Below, in pieces: positions 16,057 through 25,242 of a stretch of DNA of 43,748 nucleotides. The translations under genes were made by a program, and so were the position numbers. The stretch comes from CAVAWX01 sp963614215. Lineage in GTDB: Bacteria; Actinomycetota; Coriobacteriia; Coriobacteriales; QAMH01. Under the pieces are notes generated by a model that worked only from the letters and a program-made list of their open reading frames with translations, did no database searches and was not told the DNA's origin. Location: NCBI GenBank assembly GCA_963614215.1, contig CAVECB010000015.1, forward strand, positions 1 through 43,748. The letters are read 5' to 3'. Every line of letters starts with the position of its first letter. The stretch's first letter is position 1.

Positions 16057-17409
16057 TCACCCTATACCGCCGAGTATAGTACCCAGCACCAAAACGGCCA
16101 CGACGGCAACGGGGAGCACGTATTTCGCGAGGGGGTAAAACCACGGGCCAAGCGGCTTTTCACGCCCCTTGTTCACTTGCGCGAGCACCCAGTCTTTCTT
16201 CATCACCCAGAAGAACATGACGGCGGCCAAACACGCGCCGATGGGGCACAGATACACCGAGAAAAAGTCCATCCAGTCGCTGACGATGCCCGCGATGAGC
16301 AGGCTCACCACAAGGCCGATGCCGCCGATGAGCAGGCAGGCCGCCCGCCGCGACAGGCCGAGCAGCTCTTGGAGGCTTGCGATGGGCGCCTCGTAGAGGT
16401 TGATGAGCGAGGTGAGGCCGCCGAAGAGCACGGCGATGAAGAAGACGGCCTGGAAGATGGCACCGCCCGGCATCTGCGAGAAGAGGTTGGGCAGGTAGAT
16501 GAAGAGCAGGCCCGGGCCGCCTTGGCTGAGCTGCTGGCCTGCTGTGGCCATGGCCGGGATGATGACGAGCGAGGCCAGCACCGCAGCCAGCGTGTCGAAG
16601 ATGGCGACGTACTTCGCGCTGTTGGGGATGTCCTCGTCGTCGCCCAGGTAGGAGCCGTAGATGAGGGTGCCGTTACCCGCAATCGACAGGCTGAAGAAGG
16701 CCTGCCCCAGCGCGAACACCCATACGAGCGGGTCGGCTAGGCCGGCTGGGTCGAGCAGGAAGATGTACTCGTAGCCCGCGCCGGAGCCGGGTAGGCAAAA
16801 TACATAGACGGCCAGCCCCAAAAACATAAGGAAGAACAGGGGCATCATCACCTTGTTGGCCTTTTCGATGCCTGCGCCCACGCCGAAGACGAGGATGGCC
16901 ACGGCGGCCGCGATGGCGATGACCTGCCACAGTATGTTGCCGCCCGCGACCTCGTTAAACTGCCCGCCGAAGGCCTCGGCGCCCGACAGCGGCGCAAGCC
17001 CGCCTGTGAGCGCGTCGAAGGTGTACTTGAAGATCCATCCCACGACGACGGAGTACCCGATGGCCATGGCCAGCGAGCTGAGCACGGGGACAAGGCCGAA
17101 CGCGTTGCCGAGCTTTTTGCCCTTGCCGCGCGAGGCGGTGGCCTTGCCGAAGGCATCGATGGGGCCGGAGCGCATGGCGCGTCCGAAGGCCATCTCCTCG
17201 ATGACGCCCGTCGCGGCGATCAGCACGACGAAGATGAGGTAGGGGATGATGAAGGTGGCGCCGCCGTAGGCCGACACGCGCGTGGGGAACAGCCAGATGT
17301 TGCCCATGCCCACGGCCGAGCCGATGCAGGCGATGATGAAGCCGCGGCGCGAGCGGAAAGAGTCGCGCTTTTGGGGTGTCGGCTGTTCGGCGGGTGAAGT
17401 GTTTGACAC
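16057..17409 (-). CDS. neurotransmitter:sodium symporter (NSS/SNF family) amino-acid transporter
   Basis: The 450-residue product has the NSS helix-1 motif GSAVGMGNIWLFP (about residues 31-43), where the unwound helix binds sodium and substrate, followed by GGATFIIPYL and the GRAMRSG loop. About 11-12 helices fit the prokaryotic LeuT/MhsT/TnaT branch, which imports hydrophobic or aromatic amino acids with Na+. Translation starts at GTG 17409 after AAAGGAG. It follows a small single-helix protein by 110 bases and precedes putP by 41. The small upstream protein does not resemble the MetS subunit that pairs with some NSS transporters. Confidence 0.88.
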   Translation of the reverse strand: MSNTSPAEQPTPQKRDSFRSRRGFIIACIGSAVGMGNIWLFPTRVSAYGGATFIIPYLIFVVLIAATGVIEEMAFGRAMRSGPIDAFGKATASRGKGKKLGNAFGLVPVLSSLAMAIGYSVVVGWIFKYTFDALTGGLAPLSGAEAFGGQFNEVAGGNILWQVIAIAAAVAILVFGVGAGIEKANKVMMPLFFLMFLGLAVYVFCLPGSGAGYEYIFLLDPAGLADPLVWVFALGQAFFSLSIAGNGTLIYGSYLGDDEDIPNSAKYVAIFDTLAAVLASLVIIPAMATAGQQLSQGGPGLLFIYLPNLFSQMPGGAIFQAVFFIAVLFGGLTSLINLYEAPIASLQELLGLSRRAACLLIGGIGLVVSLLIAGIVSDWMDFFSVYLCPIGACLAAVMFFWVMKKDWVLAQVNKGREKPLGPWFYPLAKYVLPVAVVAVLVLGTILGGIG

Positions 17410-17519
17410 GGAAATCTCCTTTGGTGCGAGGTGGGAGGCGGTGAATGGGGGCGCAGACGGGCGATTTGCCGAGCCGCCGGTTTGCTGGGTCGTCGGGGTC
17501 TACGTTGGGTCGCCAGGCT

Positions 17520-17894
17520 CTAGGAAGTCACGACGAAGTAGACGATGATGCCGATGACGGCGACGATGAAGGCAATCTGGACGGCAAGCACCAGCGAGTA
17601 GCGCTTTTTCTTGCGCTCCTCCCATTCCATCTGCTCGAGCATGACGCCGTAGTAGGGGTCGCCCGGCTTCATGCCGGCTATCTCGGGCCACTCGCTGCCG
17701 TCGGGGCGACGCGGCGGGACGCTGGCCGCAAAGCTTGCCACTTCCTCGCGCGTGGGGGCGCTGTCCGTTGCGGGCGCGGCACTGTCCGTTGCGGGCGCGG
17801 CATCGTCTGTTGCGGGCGCGCCGCCTGCCGCGAAAGCCGGTTTTTCCTCGCACGGCTTTGCTCCTTGCGGCTCCCGCTCGCGGTCCTTGCTCAT
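17520..17894 (-). CDS. small single-pass membrane protein with PATDS repeats
   Basis: The 124-residue protein has a low-complexity N-terminus with repeats of APATDS (about residues 26-46), a conserved-looking middle (WPEIAGMKPGDPYYGVMLEQ, about 69-88), then a basic EERKKKR and one membrane helix (about 101-121). The start at 17894 is set by AAGGAG seven bases upstream; the open frame extends further but without a signal. The layout suggests a cytoplasmic domain tethered by a C-terminal helix. It is the first gene ahead of two sodium symporters and may be an accessory to them. I do not recognise the family. Confidence 0.65.
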   Translation of the reverse strand: MSKDREREPQGAKPCEEKPAFAAGGAPATDDAAPATDSAAPATDSAPTREEVASFAASVPPRRPDGSEWPEIAGMKPGDPYYGVMLEQMEWEERKKKRYSLVLAVQIAFIVAVIGIIVYFVVTS

Positions 17895-18124
17895 ATATGT
17901 GCTCCTTTTCGTGCCGGGCATGATGCGCATGCGCGGGCGTCGACCTTTGCATATGCGTTGTTGTTTGGCGAAGTGTAGCGCAGCTCGCGCCCCCATCTGC
18001 CCTCGCATCGTGTAGGATGAAGCGAGCGTGGCACGCGCGGCGGCCTGCGGGCATGTGGCAGGCACGTGGCAGCGCGCACGCACGGCCATATTTCACTCAA
18101 GGGTTTCACGGAAAGGATTTACCC

Positions 18125-18613
18125 ATGGCAACAGGACAGCGCACCGGCAAGCAGAAGGCATTGTTTGTCATATCCGTCATCTTCATCATCTTCGGGGCGA
18201 TCGGTTTCGGGACCTGCGCCCTTTTCGCGGCGGCCACCGGCGCTTTGGCCTCGTTTGCGGCGGCATCCGGCTCGGTAGACGCGGGTGCTGCGCTGTTCGC
18301 CGGCACCATCGGCGTGATCCTTTTGGTGTTCTCGAGCCTCGGTTGCATCATCGACATCATCATCGGCGTGCTCGGCATCCGCGGCGCGAACAACGCCTCC
18401 AAGGTCGGCGCGTTCAACGTCTTCGCCGTCATCGGCCTGATTTTTGCCATCATCTCGTTGGCGCTCACGATCGCTGCGGTCTGCACGAACTCGTCTGTTT
18501 CGGGAAGCGCCTCCTCGACCATCATCAGCAGCATCATCGGGCTGATACTTCCCGCCATCTGCGTGTGGCTTGGCACGAGCATTAAAAAGGAGGGCAACCC
18601 CACGCAGTTCTAG
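18125..18613 (+). CDS. four-helix membrane protein of unknown function
   Basis: The 162-residue product has four hydrophobic segments at about residues 12-35, 55-85, 95-118 and 135-152, with short charged ends (TGQRTGKQK at the N-terminus, KKEGNPTQF at the C-terminus). Gly/Ala/Ile-rich helices resemble small DUF4064/DUF4190-like membrane proteins, but I cannot assign one. ATG 18125 follows GGAAAGGA. It is divergent from the symporter group and 37 bases before argH, so it may share the argH transcript. Confidence 0.65.
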   Translation: MATGQRTGKQKALFVISVIFIIFGAIGFGTCALFAAATGALASFAAASGSVDAGAALFAGTIGVILLVFSSLGCIIDIIIGVLGIRGANNASKVGAFNVFAVIGLIFAIISLALTIAAVCTNSSVSGSASSTIISSIIGLILPAICVWLGTSIKKEGNPTQF

Positions 18614-18650
18614 GCGCTTGGCAAACAGGGTGAAAGGGGTGCTGGCGACC

Positions 18651-20117
18651 ATGAGTGACGCCGGACGCAAGCAGGATCTCGCGCACGAGGACGCACAAAA
18701 GCACGAAGGCGCGCACGACAACGACGCGCTGTGGGGCGGGCGCTTCGAGGACGCGCCCACCGACTTCACCCAGGCCTTCGGCGCCTCGTTGCCCGTGGAT
18801 CGCGCCATGTGGGAAAGCGACATCGCCGGCTCGAAGGCGCACGCGCGCATGCTCGGAGCCTGCGGCGTCATCGCGGCCGAGGACGTGGACGCCATCGAGG
18901 CCGGGCTTGATGGCATCGCCGAGCGCATCGAGGACGGCAGCTTCGAGTTCGACATCGCCGACGAAGACATCCACATGGCCATCGAGCGTCAGCTGACCGA
19001 GGCCATCGGCGCGGCGGGCGGGCGCCTGCACACGGGGCGCAGCCGCAACGACCAGGTCGCCACCGACACGCGCCACCACGCCAAAAAGCTCGCGGACGGC
19101 CTCATGCACCAGGTGCTCGACCTGCGGGCTGCCCTGCTCGACGTGGCCCGCGACAATTTCGGCGTCGTCATGCCGGGTTACACGCACATGCAAAAGGCGC
19201 AGCCCGTCCTCTTCACCCACCACATGCTCGCCTACTACTGGATGTTCGCGCGCGACTTCACCCGCCTGCGCCACGCCTACGAGGCCGCCGACGTGCTGCC
19301 GCTGGGCTCGGCGGCGCTTGCGGGCACGACCTATCCGCTGGATCGGCAGATGGTAGCCGACGAGCTGGGCTTTGCGGCCGTCGCGCCCAACAGCATGGAC
19401 GCCGTGTCCGACCGCGATTTCCTGCTCGACCTCGACTATGCGGCCGCCGTCGCGATGATGCACCTCTCGCGCCTGTGCGAGGAGCTGATTTATTGGTCTA
19501 GCGATGAGTTTCGCTTCGTCACGCTTTCCGACGCGTACTCGACGGGCAGCTCAATCATGCCGCAGAAGAAAAACCCCGACTTCGCCGAGCTGATACGCGG
19601 CAAGACCGGGCGCGTCTACGGCGACCTCGTGCAGCTGCTGACCACGATGAAGGGGCTGCCGCTGGCCTACAACAAGGACATGCAGGAAGACAAAGAGGGC
19701 GCGTTTGACGCGGTGGACACGCTGGCGTGCTCGCTGGCCGTCATGTCCGGGATGCTGCGCACGATGCGGGTGAACGAGGATGCGATGCGCGCCGGGGCAC
19801 ACGGCGGCTTCATGGCGGCCACGGATCTGGCCGACTATCTCGTGGGACGTGGGATGCCCTTTCGCGAGGCGCACGCCGTCGTGGGGCGGCTCGTGCTGGA
19901 GTGCGAGAAGGCGGGCAAGACCCTGCAGGAACTTTCGGCCGCAGAGCTGGCGGCGGCCGACCCCCTGTTTGGGGCCGATGCGACGGGCGCCGTGGACATC
20001 GACGAGGTGGTGCGCCGCCGCACGACTGAAGGCGGCACGGGGCACGAGGCGGTGAAGACGCAGCTCGCGCAGGCCGAAGAGCAGCAGGCGCGCGATACAG
20101 CCGCCTTGGGCGCGTGA
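18651..20117 (+). CDS. argH: argininosuccinate lyase
   Basis: The 488-residue product has the fumarase/aspartase-superfamily signature GSSIMPQKKNPD (about residue 300), the N-terminal ArgH block LWGGRFEDAPTDFTQAFGAS (about 25-44) and TGRSRNDQVATD (about 125-136). It splits argininosuccinate to arginine and fumarate, the last step of arginine synthesis. Its first 25 residues are an extra hydrophilic leader (QDLAHEDAQKHEG) not needed by the family. The ATG at 18651 follows AAAGGGG. The other arg genes are not in the window. Two terminators follow. Confidence 0.95.
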   Translation: MSDAGRKQDLAHEDAQKHEGAHDNDALWGGRFEDAPTDFTQAFGASLPVDRAMWESDIAGSKAHARMLGACGVIAAEDVDAIEAGLDGIAERIEDGSFEFDIADEDIHMAIERQLTEAIGAAGGRLHTGRSRNDQVATDTRHHAKKLADGLMHQVLDLRAALLDVARDNFGVVMPGYTHMQKAQPVLFTHHMLAYYWMFARDFTRLRHAYEAADVLPLGSAALAGTTYPLDRQMVADELGFAAVAPNSMDAVSDRDFLLDLDYAAAVAMMHLSRLCEELIYWSSDEFRFVTLSDAYSTGSSIMPQKKNPDFAELIRGKTGRVYGDLVQLLTTMKGLPLAYNKDMQEDKEGAFDAVDTLACSLAVMSGMLRTMRVNEDAMRAGAHGGFMAATDLADYLVGRGMPFREAHAVVGRLVLECEKAGKTLQELSAAELAAADPLFGADATGAVDIDEVVRRRTTEGGTGHEAVKTQLAQAEEQQARDTAALGA

Positions 20118-20166
20118 AGAGGAATAAACGCGCAAGGCGCGCAAAAAGAGAGTGTGCGTAAAAGAG

Positions 20167-20207
20167 GGGCGGGCCGGCTTTTTCATGTGAAGCCGACCCG
20201 CCCTTTT
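20167..20207 (+). terminator. terminator after argH, possibly bidirectional
   Basis: GGGCGGGCCGGCTT pairs with AAGCCGACCCGCCC (one mismatch) and is followed by TTTT. On the minus strand it is followed by CTCTTTT, so it can also end the convergent PPK2 transcript. Confidence 0.85.
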
Positions 20208-20212
20208 CGTGT

Positions 20213-20240
20213 CGGCGGCCATGAAGCCGCCGCCCTTTTT
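20213..20240 (+). terminator. second terminator after argH
   Basis: CGGCGGC and GCCGCCG form a 7-bp stem around a 6-base loop and are followed by CCC and five T's. Confidence 0.7.
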
Positions 20241-20251
20241 GTCCTATGCCC

Positions 20252-21880
20252 TTACAGCCCGAGGCGCTTTTCCACTGCCGCGTTCACCGCTTTCAGCGCC
20301 TTCACCCGCGCGTAGTACTTGCAGTCGGACTCGACGATTTGCCAGGGCGCGTACTCCGTGGAGGTCAGGCGCAGCATGTCGTCGATGCACACGTGGTACA
20401 GATCGCTCTTCTCGCGATTGCGCCAGTCCTCGTCGGTGATTTTGTACTGCTTGGCGGGGTCTGCCTGGCGCGCCTTGAAGCGGGCGAGCTGCTCGTCGCT
20501 GCTGACGTCCACCCAAAACTTCACCAGAATTGCGCCCCACTGCTGCAGCTCCCACTCGAACTCGTTGATCTCGTCGTAGGCGCGCTGCCACTCCGCCTGC
20601 GTCGCGAACCCCTCGACGCGCTCGACCAGCACGCGCCCGTACCAGGTGCGATCGTAGATGGCGACATGGCCGGTGCGCGGCAGGTTCGTCCAGTAGCGCC
20701 ACAGGAAGGGGTGGTGCTTTTCGTCCCAGGTGGGCGAGCTGCTGGGCACGACGCGATACCCCCGGGCGTCGAGGGCGCGCGCGATGCGCTTGATGGCGCC
20801 GCCCTTGCCGGCCGCGTCCCAGCCCTCCAAGGCCACGAGCATGGGGATTTGCTCTTCGTGCAAAAGCTGGCCGTAGCGCGCGAGTTTTTTCTGCTCGGCC
20901 TTCAGCTGCGCGCGGTAGCTGTCGGCGTCGAGGGTCAAATCGTGGGAGACGTCCGCGAGTGTGGCCACCTTGACCAGCGGGAATCTGGAGACAATCTCGC
21001 TCGCGTCGCCGATCTGGGCCAGCGGCTCGAGTTGCGCGCGCGCCTCGCTTTGCGCCTTCGCCGCCGCCGTGTGCTCCTTTTTGCGCGCAATGCCCTCCTC
21101 GATGGCCTGCGCCAGCGTCTCCATGATCTGCAGGTTTGCGCTGCGCGAGTCGGTAGACGCCACGATGTGCCAGGGCGCGAAATCGTAGTCGGTTTTCTCC
21201 AGCAGCACGTTGGCCGCCTTGTAGAGCTGCTTGTAGTAGCGGTTGTGGCGGCGATCCTTTTTGGTCACGCGCCACTTCGTCGCGGGGTCGGCCTCCAGCT
21301 TGTCCAGCCGGCGCTTTTGCTCGGCCTCAGATATGTGCAAGAAAAACTTCACAATTGTGTAGCCGTCGTCGGCGAACTGCTTCTCGAAGCTGACGATGGA
21401 CGACGCCAGCGCCTCGACCTCGCTTACGTCGCCGGCCCCCTCGGCGCCGTAGGCACTGCCCAGATGGTCGAGCGACTGGCCAAACTCCTTGGCGCGACGC
21501 TTCTTTTTCTTGGTGCTGTCCGGCTCGGTCAAGACATGCACCGCGCGGCGGTACCACGACTGGTCGAAGATGCTCATCGTGCCGTGCGAGCCGACCTTTT
21601 CCCAGAAGCGCTGCATGAAGGGCAGACGGCCCTCGTAGCCGATGGGCTTGCCCGTGACGTGCACAAGGAAAAGGCGCGGGTCGAGGTTGGCGACCAAATC
21701 CGAGATGCGGCTGCCCTTGCCCGCAGCGTCCCAACCCTCGAAGACGACGATGACGGGCAGCTCGGCGGCGTGCGCCTGCTGCTGCAGGGACGCCAAGCGC
21801 GCAACCAGCTCGTCTTTGCGTGGTTTGTAGTCTTCTTTGACGACCTTTGCCTCGAGGTCGACCGTGTCGAGCATACCCAT
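20252..21880 (-). CDS. pap: polyphosphate:AMP phosphotransferase (tandem-domain PPK2, class II)
   Basis: The 542-residue protein holds two PPK2 domains, each opening with the Walker A motif EGWDAAGKG (about residues 48-56 and 350-358). The first domain continues with GKPIGYEGRLPFMQRFWEK and SIFDQSWYRRAVH; the second with YDRTWYGRVLVERVEGF and FLWRYWTNLP. Class II PPK2 enzymes of this two-domain type transfer phosphate from polyphosphate to AMP to make ADP; usually the C-terminal domain is the active one. The ATG at 21880 follows GGGGGAC. It is a single gene, convergent with argH. Loss of activity in one domain is expected for the family but not tested here. Confidence 0.9.
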   Translation of the reverse strand: MGMLDTVDLEAKVVKEDYKPRKDELVARLASLQQQAHAAELPVIVVFEGWDAAGKGSRISDLVANLDPRLFLVHVTGKPIGYEGRLPFMQRFWEKVGSHGTMSIFDQSWYRRAVHVLTEPDSTKKKKRRAKEFGQSLDHLGSAYGAEGAGDVSEVEALASSIVSFEKQFADDGYTIVKFFLHISEAEQKRRLDKLEADPATKWRVTKKDRRHNRYYKQLYKAANVLLEKTDYDFAPWHIVASTDSRSANLQIMETLAQAIEEGIARKKEHTAAAKAQSEARAQLEPLAQIGDASEIVSRFPLVKVATLADVSHDLTLDADSYRAQLKAEQKKLARYGQLLHEEQIPMLVALEGWDAAGKGGAIKRIARALDARGYRVVPSSSPTWDEKHHPFLWRYWTNLPRTGHVAIYDRTWYGRVLVERVEGFATQAEWQRAYDEINEFEWELQQWGAILVKFWVDVSSDEQLARFKARQADPAKQYKITDEDWRNREKSDLYHVCIDDMLRLTSTEYAPWQIVESDCKYYARVKALKAVNAAVEKRLGL

Positions 21881-21993
21881 GTGCGTCCCCCCGCTTTTGT
21901 GCGGCTGTTCGCGCCGGGTGAAACTAAAAGGGCGCGTGGCCGCATTCGTTTTTTACCGTGGTGAATTATAACCGCGGCATCGCGGCCACATTG

Positions 21994-22002
21994 TGCTAAA
22001 AT
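21994..22002 (+). promoter_or_regulatory. extended -10 promoter of tRNA-Pro
   Basis: TG-C-TAAAAT ends 17 bases before the tRNA 5' end, the right distance for initiation just upstream of the tRNA. Confidence 0.5.
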
Positions 22003-22019
22003 CCCGTTTCGCGCTGCGA

Positions 22020-22096
22020 CGGGATGTGGCTCAGCTTGGTAGAGCGCTCGCTTCGGGAGTGAGAGGTCGCTGGTTCAAATCCAGTCATCCCGACCA
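22020..22096 (+). tRNA. tRNA-Pro (anticodon CGG)
   Basis: CGGGATG pairs with CATCCCG. The loop TTCGGGA gives CGG, the T arm is CTGGTTCAAATCCAG, discriminator A and encoded CCA are present. A terminator follows within 12 bases. Confidence 0.97.
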
Positions 22097-22107
22097 TCGT
22101 CACAGCA

Positions 22108-22132
22108 GGGGCGTCTTCGGGCGCCCCTTTTT
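22108..22132 (+). terminator. terminator of tRNA-Pro
   Basis: GGGGCG and CGCCCC form a stem with an 8-base loop, followed by five T's. Confidence 0.85.
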
Positions 22133-22296
22133 CGTTGCACCGTGGCTGCGCCCTTTTGCCGTTCGGACGTGATCTCGGATGCCCGCTTCGCTTTGAAGCT
22201 GTATGCTGCGCGTTTTCGCTGCATTGGCGCGTGCAAGGGGTTGCCGAGCCGTTTTTTTGTGTTTGCGGTGCACGACGTGGCACGGCCTTTGACTCG

Positions 22297-22305
22297 TGCT
22301 AATAT
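22297..22305 (+). promoter_or_regulatory. putative extended -10 promoter of tatA
   Basis: TG-C-TAATAT lies 37 bases before the tatA start. A TTGACT five bases further upstream is too close to act with it, but could pair with CGCTAT at 22312. Confidence 0.45.
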
Positions 22306-22341
22306 ACCCGACGCTATCTAATAAGATCACGGGAGGCACGT

Positions 22342-22623
22342 ATGAGAATCTTCGGCATGGGTCCTACGGAACTCATCATCATCGTACTCATCATCGTCTT
22401 GCTCATCTTCGGGCCCAAGAACCTCCCGAAGCTCGGCAAGGCCATTGGGCGCAGCGTGAAAGGCTTGCGTGACGGCCTCGGCGGCGACGATAAAGAAGAG
22501 ACGAGCGCCGAGAAAAAGAAGGTCGAGGCCGGCGACGACGAAGACGAGATTGTGGGCGAGGAAGCCCCCGCGAAAAAGACCGCCAAGGCTTCGGCGAAGA
22601 AGTCCGACGAGGACGACGAGTAG
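22342..22623 (+). CDS. tatA: Sec-independent translocase subunit TatA
   Basis: The 93-residue product shows the TatA plan: a short N-terminus with GPTELIIIVLIIVLLIFGP as the membrane helix (about residues 7-25), the FGPKNLPKLGKAIG hinge and amphipathic helix, then a charged Lys/Glu/Asp-rich tail. TatA forms the protein-conducting part of the twin-arginine pathway for folded proteins. ATG 22342 follows GGGAGG. No tatC or tatB is adjacent, so the partner genes are elsewhere. TatA and TatE-type proteins cannot be separated by sequence alone. Confidence 0.93.
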   Translation: MRIFGMGPTELIIIVLIIVLLIFGPKNLPKLGKAIGRSVKGLRDGLGGDDKEETSAEKKKVEAGDDEDEIVGEEAPAKKTAKASAKKSDEDDE

Positions 22624-22653
22624 CCCCACGGCCTTTGCATAGGGTTCACGCGG

Positions 22654-22688
22654 CACGTGCGGGCATGTAGCTTGCACGTGTCGTTTTT
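22654..22688 (+). terminator. probable terminator after tatA
   Basis: CACGTGC and GCACGTG form a 7-bp stem with a 13-base loop, followed by TCGTTTTT. Confidence 0.5.
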
Positions 22689-22765
22689 GTCGAAGGGCGC
22701 GTGACGCGGCGGTTTATGCGCGGCGGGGCGCGACGAGGAAACGACGATACGAGGAGATTGACACG

Positions 22766-23233
22766 ATGGCAGCAGAGATTCTGACCGCAGAGGGGCGCAA
22801 GAAGCTCGAAGACGAGTTGCGCCAGCGCGAGACGGTGAAGCGCGGCGAGATTGCAGAGCGCATACGCGTCGCCCGCGAGTTCGGCGACATCTCGGAGAAT
22901 TCCGAGTACGACGACGCCAAAAACGAGCAGAACATGAACGAGTTGCGTATCAACGAGATCAACCAGATTCTCTCGAACGCGACCGATGCGCCCGTGCTGG
23001 TGAAAAACGTGGTCGGCGTCGGCTCGACCGTTACCTTCAAAAACGACAAGGGTAAAGAGCAGGTCTTCACCATCGTGGGCGCGGCCGAGGCCAGCCTCGA
23101 GGACAACAAGATCTCCAACGAGGCTCCGTTTTCCCAGGCGGCCATCGGCAAGAAGAAGGGCGACAAGATAGAGTACGAAGGACCTACGGGGCGCAAGCTC
23201 TCCTTCACCATCATGAAAGTGGACAACGGCTAG
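22766..23233 (+). CDS. greA: transcription elongation factor GreA
   Basis: The 155-residue product has the coiled-coil N-domain with the acidic tip GDISENSEYDDAKN (residues about 40-53), whose acidic residues enter the RNA polymerase secondary channel and promote cleavage of backtracked RNA. The C-terminal domain has the GSTVTFKN and SFTIMKVDNG blocks. The length is normal for GreA. ATG 22766 follows GAGGAG. It lies 88 bases upstream of lysS in the same direction and is likely co-transcribed with it. Confidence 0.96.
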   Translation: MAAEILTAEGRKKLEDELRQRETVKRGEIAERIRVAREFGDISENSEYDDAKNEQNMNELRINEINQILSNATDAPVLVKNVVGVGSTVTFKNDKGKEQVFTIVGAAEASLEDNKISNEAPFSQAAIGKKKGDKIEYEGPTGRKLSFTIMKVDNG

Positions 23234-23321
23234 CGAAAAAGCGGCGGCCACATACGGCAAAACGGCTCGCGGAAAAGCGGCGCTCGGATTTGCGGCCGCA
23301 GAAGCAGGCAGGACAGAGAAA

Positions 23322-24866
23322 ATGGCAGACGAGGAAAAGGCGCACGCCGCGCAGGGCGCAGACGACACACGTGCTGCGGTGGTAGACGACCCGCGCGAGG
23401 TGCGCTTGAACAAGCGCGCGGCGCTGCTTGCGGCAGGCGAGAACCCCTATGGCGGGCGCTTCGAGCGCACGGACGAGGCGGCCGGGCTGGAGGAGCGCTA
23501 CGCGCAGCTGGCCGACGGCGAGACCACCGACGATGAGGTGAAGGTGGCCGGGCGCATCATGTCGCTACGCGGCCAGGGCAAGGTAGTGTTTGCGGACCTG
23601 AAGGACGCGACGGGCACGCTCCAGCTCTTCATCCGCATCAACAACGTGGGCGAGGAGGCCTTCGCGCAGATAAAAGAGCTCGACGTGGGCGATTGGATCG
23701 GCGCGCAAGGCGTCGTCATGCGTACGCGTCGCGGCCAGCTGTCCGTGGCTCCGACGCGCGTCGAGCTGCTGTCGAAGTCGCTGCGCCCGCTGCCCGAGAA
23801 GTTTCACGGGCTGGCCGACAAGGAGACGCGCTACCGCCAGCGCTACGTGGACCTGATCGTCAACGACGGGGTGAAGGACACCTTCGTGAAGCGCTCGCGC
23901 ATCGTCTCGGCGCTGCGCAGCTTTTGCGAGGGCGAGGGCTACATTGAGGTCGAGACGCCCATGTTGCATCCCATCGCCGGCGGCGCCACGGCCAAGCCTT
24001 TCACCGCGCACTTCAACGCGCTCGACACCGAGGTCTACCTGCGCATCGCGCCCGAGCTGTACCTAAAGCGCCTGCTCGTGGGCGGCATCGAGCGCGTCTA
24101 CGAGATCAACCGCTGCTTTCGCAACGAGGGCATGGACCTGACGCACAACCCCGAGTTCACTACGCTCGAGGCCTACTGCGCGTTTTCGGACCTCGAGGGC
24201 ATGATGGATTTCTGCGAGGGCGCGTTTCGTGCGGCGGCCATGGCGGCAAACGGTAGCCTGCAGTGCAGCTACCAGGGCGTCGAGCTGGATTTCTCCAAGC
24301 CTTTCAGGCGTGCGACCATGGTCGAGCTGGCCAGCGAGGCGGCCGGCGAGACCGTCGACTTCACCCGCAGCATCGAAGAGCTGCGCGCCATCGCGGTCCG
24401 CGGCGGCGTCGAGGTCGAAGACGCGTGGGGCAAGGGCAAGCTCGTCTCCGAGATATTTGAGGCGTTTGCCGAGGAAAAGCTCGTCGAGCCGACCTTCGTC
24501 ACGCGCCATCCGCTCGAGATCAGCCCGCTGGCCAAGAAGTGCGCCGACGACCCCGAGCTGACGCAGCGCTACGAGCTGTTTGTGTGCGGCCACGAGTACG
24601 CCAACGCCTTCGGCGAACTTAACGACCCGGTGGACCAAGAGGAGCGCTTCGCCGCGCAGATTGCTGCCAAGGAAGCCGGCGACGACGAGGCCATGGGATA
24701 CGACGCCGACTACATCCGCGCGCTGGAGTACGGCATGCCGCCGGCGGGCGGGATTGGCATCGGCATCGACCGGCTGGTCATGCTGCTCACCGACAACGCG
24801 TCCATTCGCGACGTGCTGCTCTTCCCGCACATGCGCCCCGAAGCCGGGCTGCAGCAGGGCAAATAG
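23322..24866 (+). CDS. lysS: lysyl-tRNA synthetase (class II)
   Basis: The 514-residue product has an anticodon-binding OB domain (VAGRIMSLRGQGKVVFADL, about residues 70-88), class II motif 2 (FRNEGMDLTHNPEFT, about 267-281) and motif 3 (GIGIGIDRLVMLL near the end). It attaches lysine to tRNA-Lys. The first 25 residues are an extra acidic and Ala-rich leader (EEKAHAAQGADDTRAAVV). A terminator follows, then tRNA-Ser. Confidence 0.97.
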   Translation: MADEEKAHAAQGADDTRAAVVDDPREVRLNKRAALLAAGENPYGGRFERTDEAAGLEERYAQLADGETTDDEVKVAGRIMSLRGQGKVVFADLKDATGTLQLFIRINNVGEEAFAQIKELDVGDWIGAQGVVMRTRRGQLSVAPTRVELLSKSLRPLPEKFHGLADKETRYRQRYVDLIVNDGVKDTFVKRSRIVSALRSFCEGEGYIEVETPMLHPIAGGATAKPFTAHFNALDTEVYLRIAPELYLKRLLVGGIERVYEINRCFRNEGMDLTHNPEFTTLEAYCAFSDLEGMMDFCEGAFRAAAMAANGSLQCSYQGVELDFSKPFRRATMVELASEAAGETVDFTRSIEELRAIAVRGGVEVEDAWGKGKLVSEIFEAFAEEKLVEPTFVTRHPLEISPLAKKCADDPELTQRYELFVCGHEYANAFGELNDPVDQEERFAAQIAAKEAGDDEAMGYDADYIRALEYGMPPAGGIGIGIDRLVMLLTDNASIRDVLLFPHMRPEAGLQQGK

Positions 24867-24891
24867 GGCACATAGGAGCTAGTGAACACGA

Positions 24892-24928
24892 GGGGGTGGC
24901 GGGGCGTTCATGCTCCGCGCCCCCTTTT
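24892..24928 (+). terminator. terminator after lysS
   Basis: A GC-rich hairpin (GGGGGTGGCGGGGC with GCTCCGCGCCCCC, small bulges) is followed by TTTT, 26 bases after the stop codon. Confidence 0.8.
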
Positions 24929-25001
24929 CGACATCCGCTGCGGCATCTCGCGCCTTGGGCACTTTCTTTCTGTTATGATGCCGTCTTGTTCGTTTCGATG
25001 C

Positions 25002-25096
25002 GGAGAGCTGGCCGAGTTGGCTGAAGGCGCTCGCCTGCTAAGCGAGTATAGGAGAATTGCCTCCTATCTGGGGTTCGAATCCCCAGCTCTCCGCCA
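25002..25096 (+). tRNA. tRNA-Ser (anticodon GCT)
   Basis: GGAGAGC pairs with GCTCTCC. The loop CTGCTAA gives GCT, a long variable arm (TAGGAG...CTCCTA) is typical of serine tRNAs, discriminator G and encoded CCA are present. The assembly gap begins two bases later. Confidence 0.97.
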
Positions 25097-25098
25097 GA

Positions 25099-25152
25099 NN
25101 NNNNNNNNNNNNNNNNNNNNNNNNNNNNNNNNNNNNNNNNNNNNNNNNNNNN
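25099..25152. other. assembly gap (54 N)
   Basis: An unresolved run of N's just after tRNA-Ser. Its true size is unknown. Sequence beyond it begins with a short dyad (CTGTGA...TCACAG, 25166-25187). Confidence 0.99.
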
Positions 25153-25242
25153 GAGAAAGGATGCTCTGTGAAGCCTCGACCTCACAGTTGCTAGCCTGAC
25201 CCGGACCGACGTCTGCGCGCGGCCCGGCTGGGCCGTCGCATC

